Below are positions 11,149-21,926 of a stretch of DNA of 64,000 bases, piece after piece. How positions within the stretch are numbered: position 1 is the first letter of the stretch; every line of letters starts with the position of its first letter. The translations under genes were made by a program, and so were the position numbers. Under the pieces are notes generated by a model. That model did no database searches. It was not told the DNA's origin and was given only the letters and a program-made list of their open reading frames with translations. The DNA is from Gigantopelta aegis (Eukaryota > Mollusca > Gastropoda > Neomphalida > Peltospiridae): NCBI RefSeq assembly GCF_016097555.1, contig NC_054706.1:76768754-76832753 (forward strand). The letters are read 5' to 3'.

Positions 11149-12106
11149 CACACACACACACACATGTAATATGCTCTGTTAGTCTCAAACATGTTATAAT
11201 GGCAGCAAATTCCCTTTACAAAGTTTGTTAAAGTTTGTTTTGTTTAACGACACTAAACTAGAGCACATTGATTTATTAATCATCAGCTATTGGATGTCAA
11301 ACATTTGGTAATTTGGACATATAGTTTTAGAGAGGAAACCCACTTCATTTTTCCATTAGTAGCAAAGGATCTTTTATATGCACTATCCCACTGACAGGAT
11401 AGCACATACCACAGCTTTTGATATACCAGTCATGGTACACTGGCTGGAATGAGAAATAACCCAATGGGCCCACCGATGGGAATCGATTCTAGACCGACCG
11501 CACATCAGGCGAGCACTTGACCACTGGGCTATGACCCGGTCCTAGTCCCTGTACATGTAATTGTTTGGGTTGCCTGAGGTCGGGTAAGTGTTTGCTACTG
11601 TTCATACAATTTTTCTCTCCTTCACTTTTGTGACTTTTGTAATTATTTTGTTCAAATTGTGACACTTTAACAAAAATCAGGGGAAATTTTGTCTGATCGC
11701 CCAGTAAAATGCAATCCCACACAATTATGTTAATATAAAATACAGAAAATTTAGTAATAGCTCTAAAATGTTATACTTGTTCATTACTTCTAACAAGTGA
11801 ATCTTGGTACTAGCACCCCTGTCCTAAATGCTGTTCACCCGTCACTCCCCTGACATGCTGTGTCTATCTTGGTCAATGGAGAGAGAGTGCTCCACTGCTT
11901 AGCAACTAATGTTTTATAATGTATGTTTTTGTGTGTGTTCCAGTGAGCACTATCAAGTTGCAGACAAGATACGTCTCTTCCTGGATCTCGATCATCGCAA
12001 CCAGAGTCATGACACGGATGATTACCTTGGAGACGGATCATCATCAGAGGACAGCTTTGAACAGATCAATCCCGACGATATTTCTACAAATGTTGACGAG
12101 TCTTGA
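4058..12106 (+). CDS. CYBC1: Cytochrome b-245 chaperone 1 (EROS) orthologue, six coding exons
   Basis: In vertebrates this ER membrane protein is needed for stability of NOX2 (gp91phox) and p22phox, hence of the phagocyte NADPH oxidase. Coding exons: 4058-4145, 4519-4560, 5918-5991, 6385-6478, 8940-9084 and 11944-12106, all with AG/GT borders and phases that give a continuous 201-residue protein (human protein 187). A probable acceptor ending at 4036 implies a 5' UTR exon further upstream. Residues 23-40 (SWSLFFGAIAFGFGAAYY) and 46-63 (IWKLIYVVGAVYIGIYC) are the two predicted membrane segments, followed by DDWE and FDKRSG; VEEESVRFFGNGHQVVLLFA matches the family's conserved core; the C-terminus is acidic and Ser-rich. 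Family assignment is from recalled similarity to the human sequence over the whole length. Introns 4 and 5 hold three minisatellites. Confidence 0.93.
4741..4950 (+). mobile_element. Dispersed element (GTGCAGAAATGG family), intronic copy
   Basis: It lies in intron 2 of CYBC1. The text GGTGCAGAAATGGAA, CTAGCCCACCAGAATTTC and GTCTTCACTTCAAATG matches the larger copy at 27588-28230. Here the site corresponding to the 27762 insertion is uninterrupted (AAATG at 4887-4891). The right boundary is uncertain. Confidence 0.55.
5368..5625. repeat. Irregular minisatellite of GTTGAATGTTG motifs
   Basis: The motif TGTTGAATGTTGA and diverged versions recur about eight times in CYBC1 intron 2. The minus-strand open frame through it (FNTY, FNVVNF) follows the repeat and has no gene features. 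Confidence 0.6.
6052..6190. repeat. (CATC)n microsatellite and degenerate flanks
   Basis: About ten uninterrupted CATC units are followed by CCACCCACC and CATTCATTCATC variants, just inside CYBC1 intron 3. Confidence 0.9.
6474..7000 (+). repeat. About 41-bp minisatellite that begins at the exon 4 splice donor
   Basis: The exon 4 end plus donor (ACTG|GTGAGTAAC, GT at 6479) is the first unit. Consensus GTGAGTA donors recur with GT at 6520, 6561, 6602, 6643, 6682, 6723, 6764, 6813 and 6864. The first seven or so units are near-identical and about 41 bp long; later ones (from about 6800) are diverged, some with GTTGAATAA or GTGAATAA, and carry AACAGCACACTG copied from the exon end. Confidence 0.92.
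7340..8851 (+). repeat. 61-bp minisatellite, about 24 copies, CYBC1 intron 4
   Basis: The unit contains ATCCTCTAAATTACTG, TTTCTATAGTAAC and AACATCAGTTTAATCAGCAC. A period of 61 bp was checked at 7921 versus 7982. Subtypes such as TAGCAACGTGTTAACATC (about 7870-8270) cluster together, and a few units are shortened. Confidence 0.93.
9606..9803. mobile_element. MITE with CAGGGGCGTAG ends
   Basis: CAGGGGCGTAG at the left and CTACGCCCCTG at the right form an inverted repeat. The interior (GAAGCAAATGGTCCG, TTATACATATGGAGTTTC) recurs in a damaged copy near 34520-34675. It lies in CYBC1 intron 5. No ORF was seen. Confidence 0.75.
10008..10770 (+). repeat. 85-bp minisatellite, about nine copies, CYBC1 intron 5
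   Basis: The unit contains AGAATTGCCTATCCATGCAT, GTCTGTAAAGCCAATGGG and CAACCCGGCACATTG. Length varies by a few bases between units through small indels, for example a doubled CTATC near 10395. Confidence 0.92.
10937..11074. mobile_element. Small MITE, TA-flanked, CAGTAGAATC ends
   Basis: The left end CAGTAGAATCTCATTGG and the reverse complement of the right end, CAGTTGAATCCCATTGG, match at 14 of 17 positions. TA precedes the left end. This fits a Tc1/mariner or pogo-type MITE; the right flank runs into a TG/TA microsatellite. Confidence 0.6.
11072..11165. repeat. (TG)(TA)(CA) compound microsatellite
   Basis: A short TG run, about 55 bp of TA dinucleotides and a CA run follow one another in CYBC1 intron 5. 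Confidence 0.95.
11222..11543 (-). mobile_element. SINE, first head type, near full length
   Basis: The minus-strand head ends at about 11543 (complement of GGGCTATGACCCGG, an A-box region), with the B-box at GAATCGATTCT. The tail TTAACGACACTAAACTAGAGC is at the left. It lies in CYBC1 intron 5. Confidence 0.8.
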
Positions 12107-12485
12107 ATGTGCATTTGAAGATACCATAAATGTTATTTTATTGAAGACACTTTTCAGTTTAACTTTTTATAGAGAGGAATTTATTTATAGTTGGGTTTTT
12201 AAAATACTAATTGCATACAGTTTGCTTAGTTATGTGGTGTTAAAACATGTAAAGGATGTGTGTCACATAATAGCTATTGTACATTTAATACTAATGAATG
12301 TGCAATAGTCCCATAGCTCAACTATAATAATATAGTTACACACTTTCTACTGTTATACAATTTACTCTTGTTTTGATTGAATGATGTCACTAAAAATGAT
12401 CCTTTGATAAAACTAACAAAAATTGTCCTTTGATAAACCTTAGTGTTGTTTGTAATTATAAGAATTTTTTATAAATTTTTTGTGA
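12107..12485 (+). other. CYBC1: Probable CYBC1 3' UTR
   Basis: An A+T-rich sequence follows the TGA at 12104-12106 without a further exon signal. Its end is set provisionally by the AATAAA at 12572. Confidence 0.5.
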
Positions 12486-12585
12486 TTTTATTAATGTATA
12501 AGTCACAAATTTAGTATAAAATTACTTCGCTAGTCTATGCGATTTTATACAATTTGTGACTGTTATACATCAATAAATTCACACA
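12486..12585. repeat. Imperfect palindrome of about 100 bp
   Basis: The left arm (TTAATGTATAAGTCACAAAT, then TATAAAAT) is mirrored by the right arm (ATTTTATAC, AATTTGTGACTGTTATACAT). Arms of about 45 bp enclose a short spacer near 12528. It may be a small MITE or an RNA hairpin in the CYBC1 3' UTR. Confidence 0.8.
12572..12577 (+). terminator. CYBC1: Candidate polyadenylation signal AATAAA for CYBC1
   Basis: This is a canonical hexamer 466 bp after the CYBC1 stop, inside the right arm of the palindrome. It is the best candidate by position, but no cleavage-site evidence is available. Confidence 0.45.
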
Positions 12586-12949
12586 AAATTACCTACTGTT
12601 CTTATTAAGAGGTGTAAGATGCTACATATCTCTCACCTCATATAGATTGAGATGTCTGACTGTCTGTCCGTCTGTCTGTCCATCACTAACTTACGATAGT
12701 GACTATAGTCTTCATTTTCAATGGGATCATTTTGATATTTGTCGTCGTTGATGGCTATCATAAAGGACTTTTATATTTATATATAGTCACCCGGTAGGTT
12801 ATAAAAGTATTAGCATTTGTATCTTAATTCATTAGATTAGTTTCATACTTGCTATGTGAACTGCTATTTGTTCTTTATATACTGTAATGTTACAGTAGCG
12901 TTTAGTTATTTTATCTTAGGGAGGTGGGGAGGGCAACAATCTAGTCTTT

Positions 12950-13430
12950 GTCTGCTCAAAAATAACAATCATTCAAAAAACCAATACATGTCCCCAACTG
13001 GGCCCAACAAAATTTTTTATCTCCTAAGTTCAAGGACCATAACTTTGTGAAAAATGGGTGAATCGCCATGAAGGTCAAACTTGATTTGTAACGGTACATG
13101 ATAAAACGGTACACAAAATTCCAGCTCAATATCTCGAATTATTGCGAAGAACAGTATGGAAAACAAATTTTCATATCTCCTAGTTTCAAGGGTCATAGCT
13201 ATGTCACAAGTAGGTAAATCGCCATGAAAGTCAAACTTGATCTGTAACGGTACATCATAAAGCTATACACCAAAATTTAGCTGAATATCTCCAGGCATTA
13301 TGACACAAACATTCGGAAATCTATTTGTGGGATAAATGGATGGACGGACAGACAGACAAACAGAAGGATGGAGATGAAACCTATAGTCGATTCCCAGCAG
13401 TGGGACCAGTAAGGGGACTAATAAAAGTTG
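12950..13430 (+). mobile_element. Dispersed element that also hosts the 83-bp array, copy A
   Basis: It contains CTGGGCCCAACA, AAATCGCCATGAA, CAATATCTC and GATGGAGATGAAACCTA in the same order as 16 kb-region copy B. It has an internal direct duplication of about 200 bp beginning ATATCTCCTA (13018 and 13172). CAGAC-rich simple sequence at 13336 mirrors GTCTG-rich sequence at 12656, so the element may begin near 12650. Confidence 0.65.
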
Positions 13431-14519
13431 TTTGAGGATGTGCAGGACTAGGCTAAACTACAAACATATACGTTTACGGGTGAAAAAAACATAATAATTA
13501 ATCAGTTGTTATACTAAACTGAAACTGAAGATATTGTGTAACCAAGAGTATTCATGTTTGAAAAATACTACTACCGGGTAATGTGTAATTAAAATAATAA
13601 AAAACCTAAAGCAGGTATCTAAACAAAATTGGATAATATTTCTTGTTTTATCATGAACCTATGTGTTTCATTTATTAAAAAAAAAGAAACGGGGGGGGGG
13701 GGAAAGAAAAAAAAGAAGACCCACCCCCCCCTACCAAGTATAAATATATGTACATGTATTAATTTGCATTCAGTGGTGGAATTTTGTGTAACCAAATATT
13801 AAACCAATAGTCAATGCATTTATGGTATCTTCATTTCATGCACCAGTAGTAAGATTTTTAACAGTTTAATTATAGAATTAGCAGAGCTACTTTTTACTTG
13901 TGATCAATATAACCGTTATGCTGATGTTCAGGGATTGTTGTTCGTTCTTCATTATATATATCACTACTTAATGTAGTTATATTTCTGGTGTTTGTGTGAT
14001 TTTTTTTTTTTAAACGCCATTAAACTTTAATCTGGTTGGGAATTAGGGCTTGATACAAGGTTCACCCACAAAGATATTTTATTTGAGCCCAGTTTTTTTT
14101 AAATTGAGTATTTTAATAATAAGTATATAAATGTGACTGATTAAAGGGACCATCCAGAGTTTACTGCCATTGTCAAATGTTTATTGTAACAGACAGGGTC
14201 TTTTTGATGGCTAAAAGTACATATTCAAGATATTATCTTGTATACAATATCAGTGTCTGTTTTAAGATGGTGTTTGCTGGCTTCCTAATGTTTGGAAAAT
14301 GTAATTTTAGTTGCTCTGTTTGTCAGAAACATATGTTACAATGCCTGCAAACTCAGGAAAGTCACTTTAACTAAATACACAATTTAATGGCTAATCTGTA
14401 AAAGGTTTATCAGTTGGCCAAGTACTGAAGGTGCAAGTCCTGCAGACTTGATATCCTAAAACTGATTTTTTTTTTTTTTTTTAATAAATCCTGTCCTTTG
14501 ATCTTTTTTCTGTAATATC
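13431..14519. other. Unassigned A+T-rich stretch
   Basis: No exon or inverted-repeat element was recognised. G- and A-homopolymers lie at 13678-13730. A short frame at 14177-14374 has no known motif. Confidence 0.4.
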
Positions 14520-14521
14520 TA

Positions 14522-14698
14522 CAGTTAAAGCCCTCAAAACCAGACTCTTTGTAAACCACAATTCCTTCAAAACCGGATGTTTTTCAAGGTTCCCTTTTAA
14601 ATATGAGTACAGGATATATAACCTCTTTAAACTGGAAAGACCTTAAAACCAGATTTTTTATTTGGTCCATGGATGTCCGGTTTAGAGGGGTTTCACTG
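14522..14698. mobile_element. Pogo-like MITE with TA target duplication
   Basis: CAGTTAAAGCCCTCAAAACC at the left is inverted relative to GGTTTAGAGGGGTTTCACTG at the right, and TA flanks both sides. Diverged internal copies of AAAACC-AGA occur. This terminus type is familiar from pogo/Tc1-like MITEs of invertebrates. Confidence 0.75.
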
Positions 14699-14700
14699 TA

Positions 14701-15696
14701 GTTGTTGAAGTCCACTGCTGATGTTTCAGTCATTTCAGTTTCAGTCTCAATTAATTGTATATTTTCACGTTTCAAAGATGTTTGACATTGATTTTTACAA
14801 GAAATAACAAGCAATTAATATTAGCATAATCTCTGCATGCATGGACATAGGTTTTTTCAACATAGGAACCCGTAACATTATTTTAATATACCTGTTGTTC
14901 AGTGACATTCATAAGCTAAGACTATCCCACCTTATAAAAAAGCAATATTAGCTGACGTAAAATAGGGATGGGAGGGGGGCTTGAAGCCCCTACCTAAATC
15001 TATGCCTGGACTGTGTCTCTATTTTTGGTGTCTTGTTTTGTTTCTATGAAATCAATGACATCTTAGGTTGCTTGTTTAATAAAATCAGTTACTGATGAAA
15101 ATATCCAAATACTCAAATGAATTGCTTTTTTGTTCCTTATGCAGATGCTTAAATATTGCATATATGTTCACAATGTCTGTTAGTTAACCATGAACCATTT
15201 TGTTTAAATCTTATATGAAGATTATATATTATGGAGAATAATTTGTCCTTTTTTTCATAAACCTTTACATGTGTTAAGTGTTATTGCAATAGTGCTATTA
15301 CCATTAAATACAATAGTGTGTGTTAAATATTTTATAATACAATTTTATACTTAACCTAGAATGTCAGTGTTGGTGTTAAGTAGTTTTGTAACCTAATGTA
15401 GCTTTTGTTAATATGTATAAGACAATAACTGTGAAACTATTTGCTTATTTTAGTGCATGTATTACCATAATAACTAATGTTTAAGGATTGTGATTGAAGC
15501 TAGGCTGTTCCAGCAGTTACTACTATACTTCCCGGAAAGTATGCTGCTAATCGGTCAGTTTGGCTGAGTTCTGGTGAATAGTCTCTTGTGTTGGTTCTCC
15601 AGTGGGCCACTGTGGGCCTTACTGTTCATACTAGTGATGATAGCAAGGTGGTACGACGATCACCAGTATATATAACAGACAGATGACTATAACCTA
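14701..15696. other. Unassigned stretch
   Basis: No coding, RNA or clear mobile-element signal was found. Confidence 0.4.
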
Positions 15697-15790
15697 CTGT
15701 CGGCCTCAGTGGTCTGGTGGTTAAGCTATTGAACATGAGGCTGGTAGGTACTGGGTTCACATCCTGACAGCGTGCTTGAACCATAATTGG
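15697..15790 (+). mobile_element. SINE head, second type
   Basis: The sequence CGGCCTCAGTGGTCTGG and CTGGGTTCACATCCTG corresponds to the A- and B-box regions of the tRNA-like head seen intact at 34019 and 35774. The body is missing; the 83-bp array starts shortly after. Confidence 0.65.
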
Positions 15791-15817
15791 ATATAAGCAC
15801 GAAAGTAACTATGAATG

Positions 15818-18800
15818 AATGAACAAGCATTTTGAGAGTACTGCTAAAGCAATACATATTCCCTACTGGGCCCAACATATTCAAGGGCCATAGATCTGTG
15901 AATGAACAAGCATTCTGAGAGTACTGCTAAAGCAATACATATTCCCTACTGGGCCCAACATATTCAAGGGCCATAGATCTGTGAATGAACAAGCATTCTG
16001 AGAGTACTGCTAAAGCAATACATATTCCCTACTGGGCCCAACATATTCAAGGGCCATAGATCTGTGAATGAACAAGCATTCTGAGAGTACTGCTAAAGCA
16101 ATACATATTCCCTACTGGGCCCAACATATTCAAGGGCCATAGATCTGTGAATGAACAAGCATTCTGAGAGTACTGCTAAAGCAATACATATTCCCTACTG
16201 GGCCCAACATATTCAAGGGCCATAGATCTGTGAATGAAGAAGCATTCTGAGAGTACTGCTAAAGCAATACATATTCCCTACTGGGCCCAACATATTCAAG
16301 GGCCATAGATCTGTGAATGAACAAGCATTCTGAGAGTACTGCTAAAGCAATACATATTCCCTACTGGGCCCAACATATTCAAGGGCCATAGATCTGTGAA
16401 TGAACAAGCATTCTGAGAGTACTGCTAAAGCAATACATATTCCCTACTGGGCCCAACATATTCAAGGGCCATAGATCTGTGAATGAACAAGCATTCTGAG
16501 AGTACTGCTAAAGCAATACATATTCCCTACTGGGCCCAACATATTCAAGGGCCATAGATCTGTGAATGAACAAGCATTCTGAGAGTACTGCTAAAGCAAT
16601 ACATATTCCCTACTGGGCCCAACATATTCAAGGGCCATAGATCTGTGAATGAACAAGCATTCTGAGAGTACTGCTAAAGCAATACATATTCCCTACTGGG
16701 CCCAACATATTCAAGGGCCATAGATCTGTGAATGAACAAGCATTCTGAGAGTACTGCTAAAGCAATACATATTCCCTACTGGGCCCAACATATTCAAGGG
16801 CCATAGATCTGTGAATGAACAAGCATTCTGAGAGTACTGCTAAAGCAATACATATTCCCTACTGGGCCCAACATATTCAAGGGCCATAGATCTGTGAATG
16901 AACAAGCATTCTGAGAGTACTGCTAAAGCAATACATATTCCCTACTGGGCCCAACATATTCAAGGGCCATAGATCTGTGAATGAACAAGCATTCTGAGAG
17001 TACTGCTAAAGCAATACATATTCCCTACTGGGCCCAACATATTCAAGGGCCATAGATCTGTGAATGAACAAGCATTCTGAGAGTACTGCTAAAGCAATAC
17101 ATATTCCCTACTGGGCCCAACATATTCAAGGGCCATAGATCTGTGAATGAACAAGCATTCTGAGAGTACTGCTAAAGCAATACATATTCCCTACTGGGCC
17201 CAACATATTCAAGGGCCATAGATCTGTGAATGAACAAGCATTCTGAGAGTACTGCTAAAGCAATACATATTCCCTACTGGGCCCAACATATTCAAGGGCC
17301 ATAGATCTGTGAATGAACAAGCATTCTGAGAGTACTGCTAAAGCAATACATATTCCCTACTGGGCCCAACATATTCAAGGGCCATAGATCTGTGAATGAA
17401 CAAGCATTCTGAGAGTACTGCTAAAGCAATACATATTCCCTACTGGGCCCAACATATTCAAGGGCCATAGATCTGTGAATGAAGAAGCATTCTGAGAGTA
17501 CTGCTAAAGCAATACATATTCCCTACTGGGCCCAACATATTCAAGGGCCATAGATCTGTGAATGAACAAGCATTCTGAGAGTACTGCTAAAGCAATACAT
17601 ATTCCCTACTGGGCCCAACATATTCAAGGGCCATAGATCTGTGAATGAACAAGCATTCTGAGAGTACTGCTAAAGCAATACATATTCCCTACTGGGCCCA
17701 ACATATTCAAGGGCCATAGATCTGTGAATGAACAAGCATTCTGAGAGTACTGCTAAAGCAATACATATTCCCTACTGGGCCCAACATATTCAAGGGCCAT
17801 AGATCTGTGAATGAACAAGCATTCTGAGAGTACTGCTAAAGCAATACATATTCCCTACTGGGCCCATAGATCTGTGAATGAACAAGCATTCTGAGAGTAC
17901 ATACATATTCCCTACTGGGCCCAACATATTCAAGGGCCATAGATCTGTGAATGAACAAGCATTCTGAGAGTACTGCTAAAGCAATACATATTCCCTACTG
18001 GGCCCAACATATTCAAGGGCCATAGATCTGTGAATGAACAAGCATTCTGAGAGTACTGCTAAAGCAATACATATTCCCTACTGGGCCCAACATATTCAAG
18101 GGCCATAGATCTGTGAATGAACAAGCATTCTGAGAGTACTGCTAAAGCAATACATATTCCCTACTGGGCCCAACATATTCAAGGGCCATAGATCTGTGAA
18201 TGAACAAGCATTCTGAGAGTACTGCTAAAGCAATACATATTCCCTACTGGGCCCAACATATTCAAGGGCCATAGATCTGTGAATGAACAAGCATTCTGAG
18301 AGTACTGCTAAAGCAATACATATTCCCTACTGGGCCCAACATATTCAAGGGCCATAGATCTGTGAATGAACAAGCATTCTGAGAGTACTGCTAAAGCAAT
18401 ACATATTCCCTACTGGGCCCAACATATTCAAGGGCCATAGATCTGTGAATGAACAAGCATTCTGAGAGTACTGCTAAAGCAATACATATTCCCTACTGGG
18501 CCCAACATATTCAAGGGCCATAGATCTGTGAATGAACAAGCATTCTGAGAGTACTGCTAAAGCAATACATATTCCCTACTGGGCCCAACATATTCAAGGG
18601 CCATAGATCTGTGAATGAACAAGCATTCTGAGAGTACTGCTAAAGCAATACATATTCCCTACTGGGCCCAACATATTCAAGGGCCATAGATCTGTGAATG
18701 AACAAGCATTCTGAGAGTACTGCTAAAGCAATACATATTCCCTACTGGGCCCAACATATTCAAGGGCCATAGATCTGTGAATGAACAAGCATTCTGAGAG

Positions 18801-21270
18801 TACTGCTAAAGCAATACATATTCCCTACTGGGCCCAACATATTCAAGGGCCATAGATCTGTGAATGAACAAGCATTCTGAGAGTACTGCTAAAGCAATAC
18901 ATATTCCCTACTGGGCCCAACATATTCAAGGGCCATAGATCTGTGAATGAACAAGCATTCTGAGAGTACTGCTAAAGCAATACATATTCCCTACTGGGCC
19001 CAACATATTCAAGGGCCATAGATCTGTGAATGAACAAGCATTCTGAGAGTACTGCTAAAGCAATACATATTCCCTACTGGGCCCAACATATTCAAGGGCC
19101 ATAGATCTGTGAATGAACAAGCATTCTGAGAGTACTGCTAAAGCAATACATATTCCCTACTGGGCCCAACATATTCAAGGGCCATAGATCTGTGAATGAA
19201 CAAGCATTCTGAGAGTACTGCTAAAGCAATACATATTCCCTACTGGGCCCAACATATTCAAGGGCCATAGATCTGTGAATGAACAAGCATTCTGAGAGTA
19301 CTGCTAAAGCAATACATATTCCCTACTGGGCCCAACATATTCAAGGGCCATAGATCTGTGAATGAACAAGCATTCTGAGAGTACTGCTAAAGCAATACAT
19401 ATTCCCTACTGGGCCCAACATATTCAAGGGCCATAGATCTGTGAATGAACAAGCATTCTGAGAGTACTGCTAAAGCAATACAATTCCCTACTGGGCCCAA
19501 CATATTCAAGGGCCATAGATCTGTGAATGAACAAGCATTCTGAGAGTACTGCTAAAGCAATACATATTCCCTACTGGGCCCAACATATTCAAGGGCCATA
19601 GATCTGTGAATGAACAAGCATTCTGAGAGTACTGCTAAAGCAATACATATTCCCTACTGGGCCCAACATATTCAAGGGCCATAGATCTGTGAATGAACAA
19701 GCATTCTGAGAGTACTGCTAAAGCAATACATATTCCCTACTGGGCCCAACATATTCAAGGGCCATAGATCTGTGAATGAACAAGCATTCTGAGAGTACTG
19801 CTAAAGCAATACATATTCCCTACTGGGCCCAACATATTCAAGGGCCATAGATCTGTGAATGAACAAGCATTCTGAGAGTACTGCTAAAGCAATACATATT
19901 CCCTACTGGGCCCAACATATTCAAGGGCCATAGATCTGTGAATGAACAAGCATTCTGAGAGTACTGCTAAAGCAATACATATTCCCTACTGGGCCCAACA
20001 TATTCAAGGGCCATAGATCTGTGAATGAACAAGCATTCTGAGAGTACTGCTAAAGCAATACATATTCCCTACTGGGCCCAACATATTCAAGGGCCATAGA
20101 TCTGTGAATGAACAAGCATTCTGAGAGTACTGCTAAAGCAATACATATTCCCTACTGGGCCCAACATATTCAAGGGCCATAGATCTGTGAATGAACAAGC
20201 ATTCTGAGAGTACTGCTAAAGCAATACATATTCCCTACTGGGCCCAACATATTCAAGGGCCATAGATCTGTGAATGAACAAGCATTCTGAGAGTACTGCT
20301 AAAGCAATACATATTCCCTACTGGGCCCAACATATTCAAGGGCCATAGATCTGTGAATGAACAAGCATTCTGAGAGTACTGCTAAAGCAATACATATTCC
20401 CTACTGGGCCCAACATATTCAAGGGCCATAGATCTGTGAATGAACAAGCATTCTGAGAGTACTGCTAAAGCAATACATATTCCCTACTGGGCCCAACATA
20501 TTCAAGGGCCATAGATCTGTGAATGAACAAGCATTCTGAGAGTACTGCTAAAGCAATACATATTCCCTACTGGGCCCAACATATTCAAGGGCCATAGATC
20601 TGTGAATGAACAAGCATTCTGAGAGTACTGCTAAAGCAATACATATTCCCTACTGGGCCCAACATATTCAAGGGCCATAGATCTGTGAATGAACAAGCAT
20701 TCTGAGAGTACTGCTAAAGCAATACATATTCCCTACTGGGCCCAACATATTCAAGGGCCATAGATCTGTGAATGAACAAGCATTCTGAGAGTACTGCTAA
20801 AGCAATACATATTCCCTACTGGGCCCAACATATTCAAGGGCCATAGATCTGTGAATGAACAAGCATTCTGAGAGTACTGCTAAAGCAATACATATTCCCT
20901 ACTGGGCCCAACATATTCAAGGGCCATAGATCTGTGAATGAACAAGCATTCTGAGAGTACTGCTAAAGCAATACATATTCCCTACTGGGCCCAACATATT
21001 CAAGGGCCATAGATCTGTGAATGAACAAGCATTCTGAGAGTACTGCTAAAGCAATACATATTCCCTACTGGGCCCAACATATTCAAGGGCCATAGATCTG
21101 TGAATGAACAAGCATTCTGAGAGTACTGCTAAAGCAATACATATTCCCTACTGGGCCCAACATATTCAAGGGCCATAGATCTGTGAATGAACAAGCATTC
21201 TGAGAGTACTGCTAAAGCAATACATATTCCCTACTGGGCCCAACATATTCAAGGGCCATAGATCTGTGAA
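15818..21270 (+). repeat. 83-bp satellite-like array, about 66 nearly identical copies
   Basis: The period of 83 bp was checked at several points (for example 15818, 15901, 15984). Units are almost perfectly identical; exceptions are the first unit, a GAAGAAGC variant at 16231 and 17476 (exactly 15 units apart), a unit with two internal deletions at about 17860-17902 and a 2-bp deletion near 19482. The segment CTACTGGGCCCAAC to CATAGATCTGTGAA is part of a dispersed element whose remainder continues directly at 21271. Confidence 0.97.
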
Positions 21271-21635
21271 AACTGGGTAAAATGTCATCAAAGTCCAACT
21301 TCATCAATAATAGAACATAATAAAGCTATACACAAAATTTCAACTCAATATCTCAAATCATTGTGAAAAAACAAACATCTGGAATTTGTTTTTCTTATTT
21401 CATAAATCAAAGGCCATAAAGTTGTCAAAAATGAGTAAATCGCCATGAAAGTTGCACTTGATCTGGTACATTGTAAAGCTATACACAAACATTTAAGCTC
21501 AATATCTCAAGGCATTGTGAAAAGAACATCCGGAAAACTTAGTGGGACAGACGGATTGGACAGCAAGACAGATGGATGGATGGAGATGAAACCTAGAGTC
21601 CCCTTCGGTTGAACCAGTAGGGAACTAATAACCTA
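21271..21635 (+). mobile_element. Dispersed element, copy B, portion after the array
   Basis: It continues the copy A order: AAATCGCCATGAAAGTT, CTATACACAAA, CAATATCTCAAGGCATT and GATGGAGATGAAACCTA, ending in GGAACTAATAACC. The internal duplication seen in copy A is present here too. Confidence 0.7.
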
Positions 21636-21702
21636 CCATCCCGGCAAGAGTGAGTAGTATATTCCAACCGAGGACTGAGACAAGCTGAACAATGTATTCC
21701 AG

Positions 21703-21909
21703 CTGGCTCTCTCTCCCGACCCTCTCCCCCGTGTCCTTGTGGAGATGCACAAGTCCACTGTACTTGCCATCCTAGACTGTCAAAACCTACAGCAGCTGCG
21801 AGACACTACATACCTGATGGGAACAACACTCGAGAAGAAGCTGTTTGGGACCAGAGATGAGTTATGGAGGTCGATATCATTTGTTGCCACTATTGGCCTT
21901 GAGGTGTAG
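21703..21909 (+). CDS. Orphan 3'-terminal coding exon, gene not identified
   Basis: An acceptor-like TGTATTCCAG precedes a 69-codon frame (including stop) starting LALSPDPLPRVLVEMH and ending FVATIGLEV-stop. Composition, absence of rare runs and an AATAAA at 21921 right after the stop resemble a genuine last exon. The frame is open back to 21682 but closed before that. No upstream partner exon was found: the 9.6 kb back to CYBC1 is mostly repeats. It could be the last exon of a gene with distant exons, a duplicated exon, or a fragment of a decayed gene. I do not recognise the family. Confidence 0.5.
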   Translation: MALSPDPLPRVLVEMHKSTVLAILDCQNLQQLRDTTYLMGTTLEKKLFGTRDELWRSISFVATIGLEV

Positions 21910-21920
21910 GCAATCAGCGA

Positions 21921-21926
21921 AATAAA
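21921..21926 (+). terminator. Candidate polyadenylation signal after the orphan exon
   Basis: AATAAA lies 12 bp after the TAG at 21907-21909. Confidence 0.4.

Noticed and set aside
12856-13050. Short plus frame as a gene
   Set aside because: It overlaps a dispersed element and has no coding features.
15818-21270. CRISPR-like array
   Set aside because: Units abut with no unique spacers, the host is an animal and the unit is part of a dispersed element.
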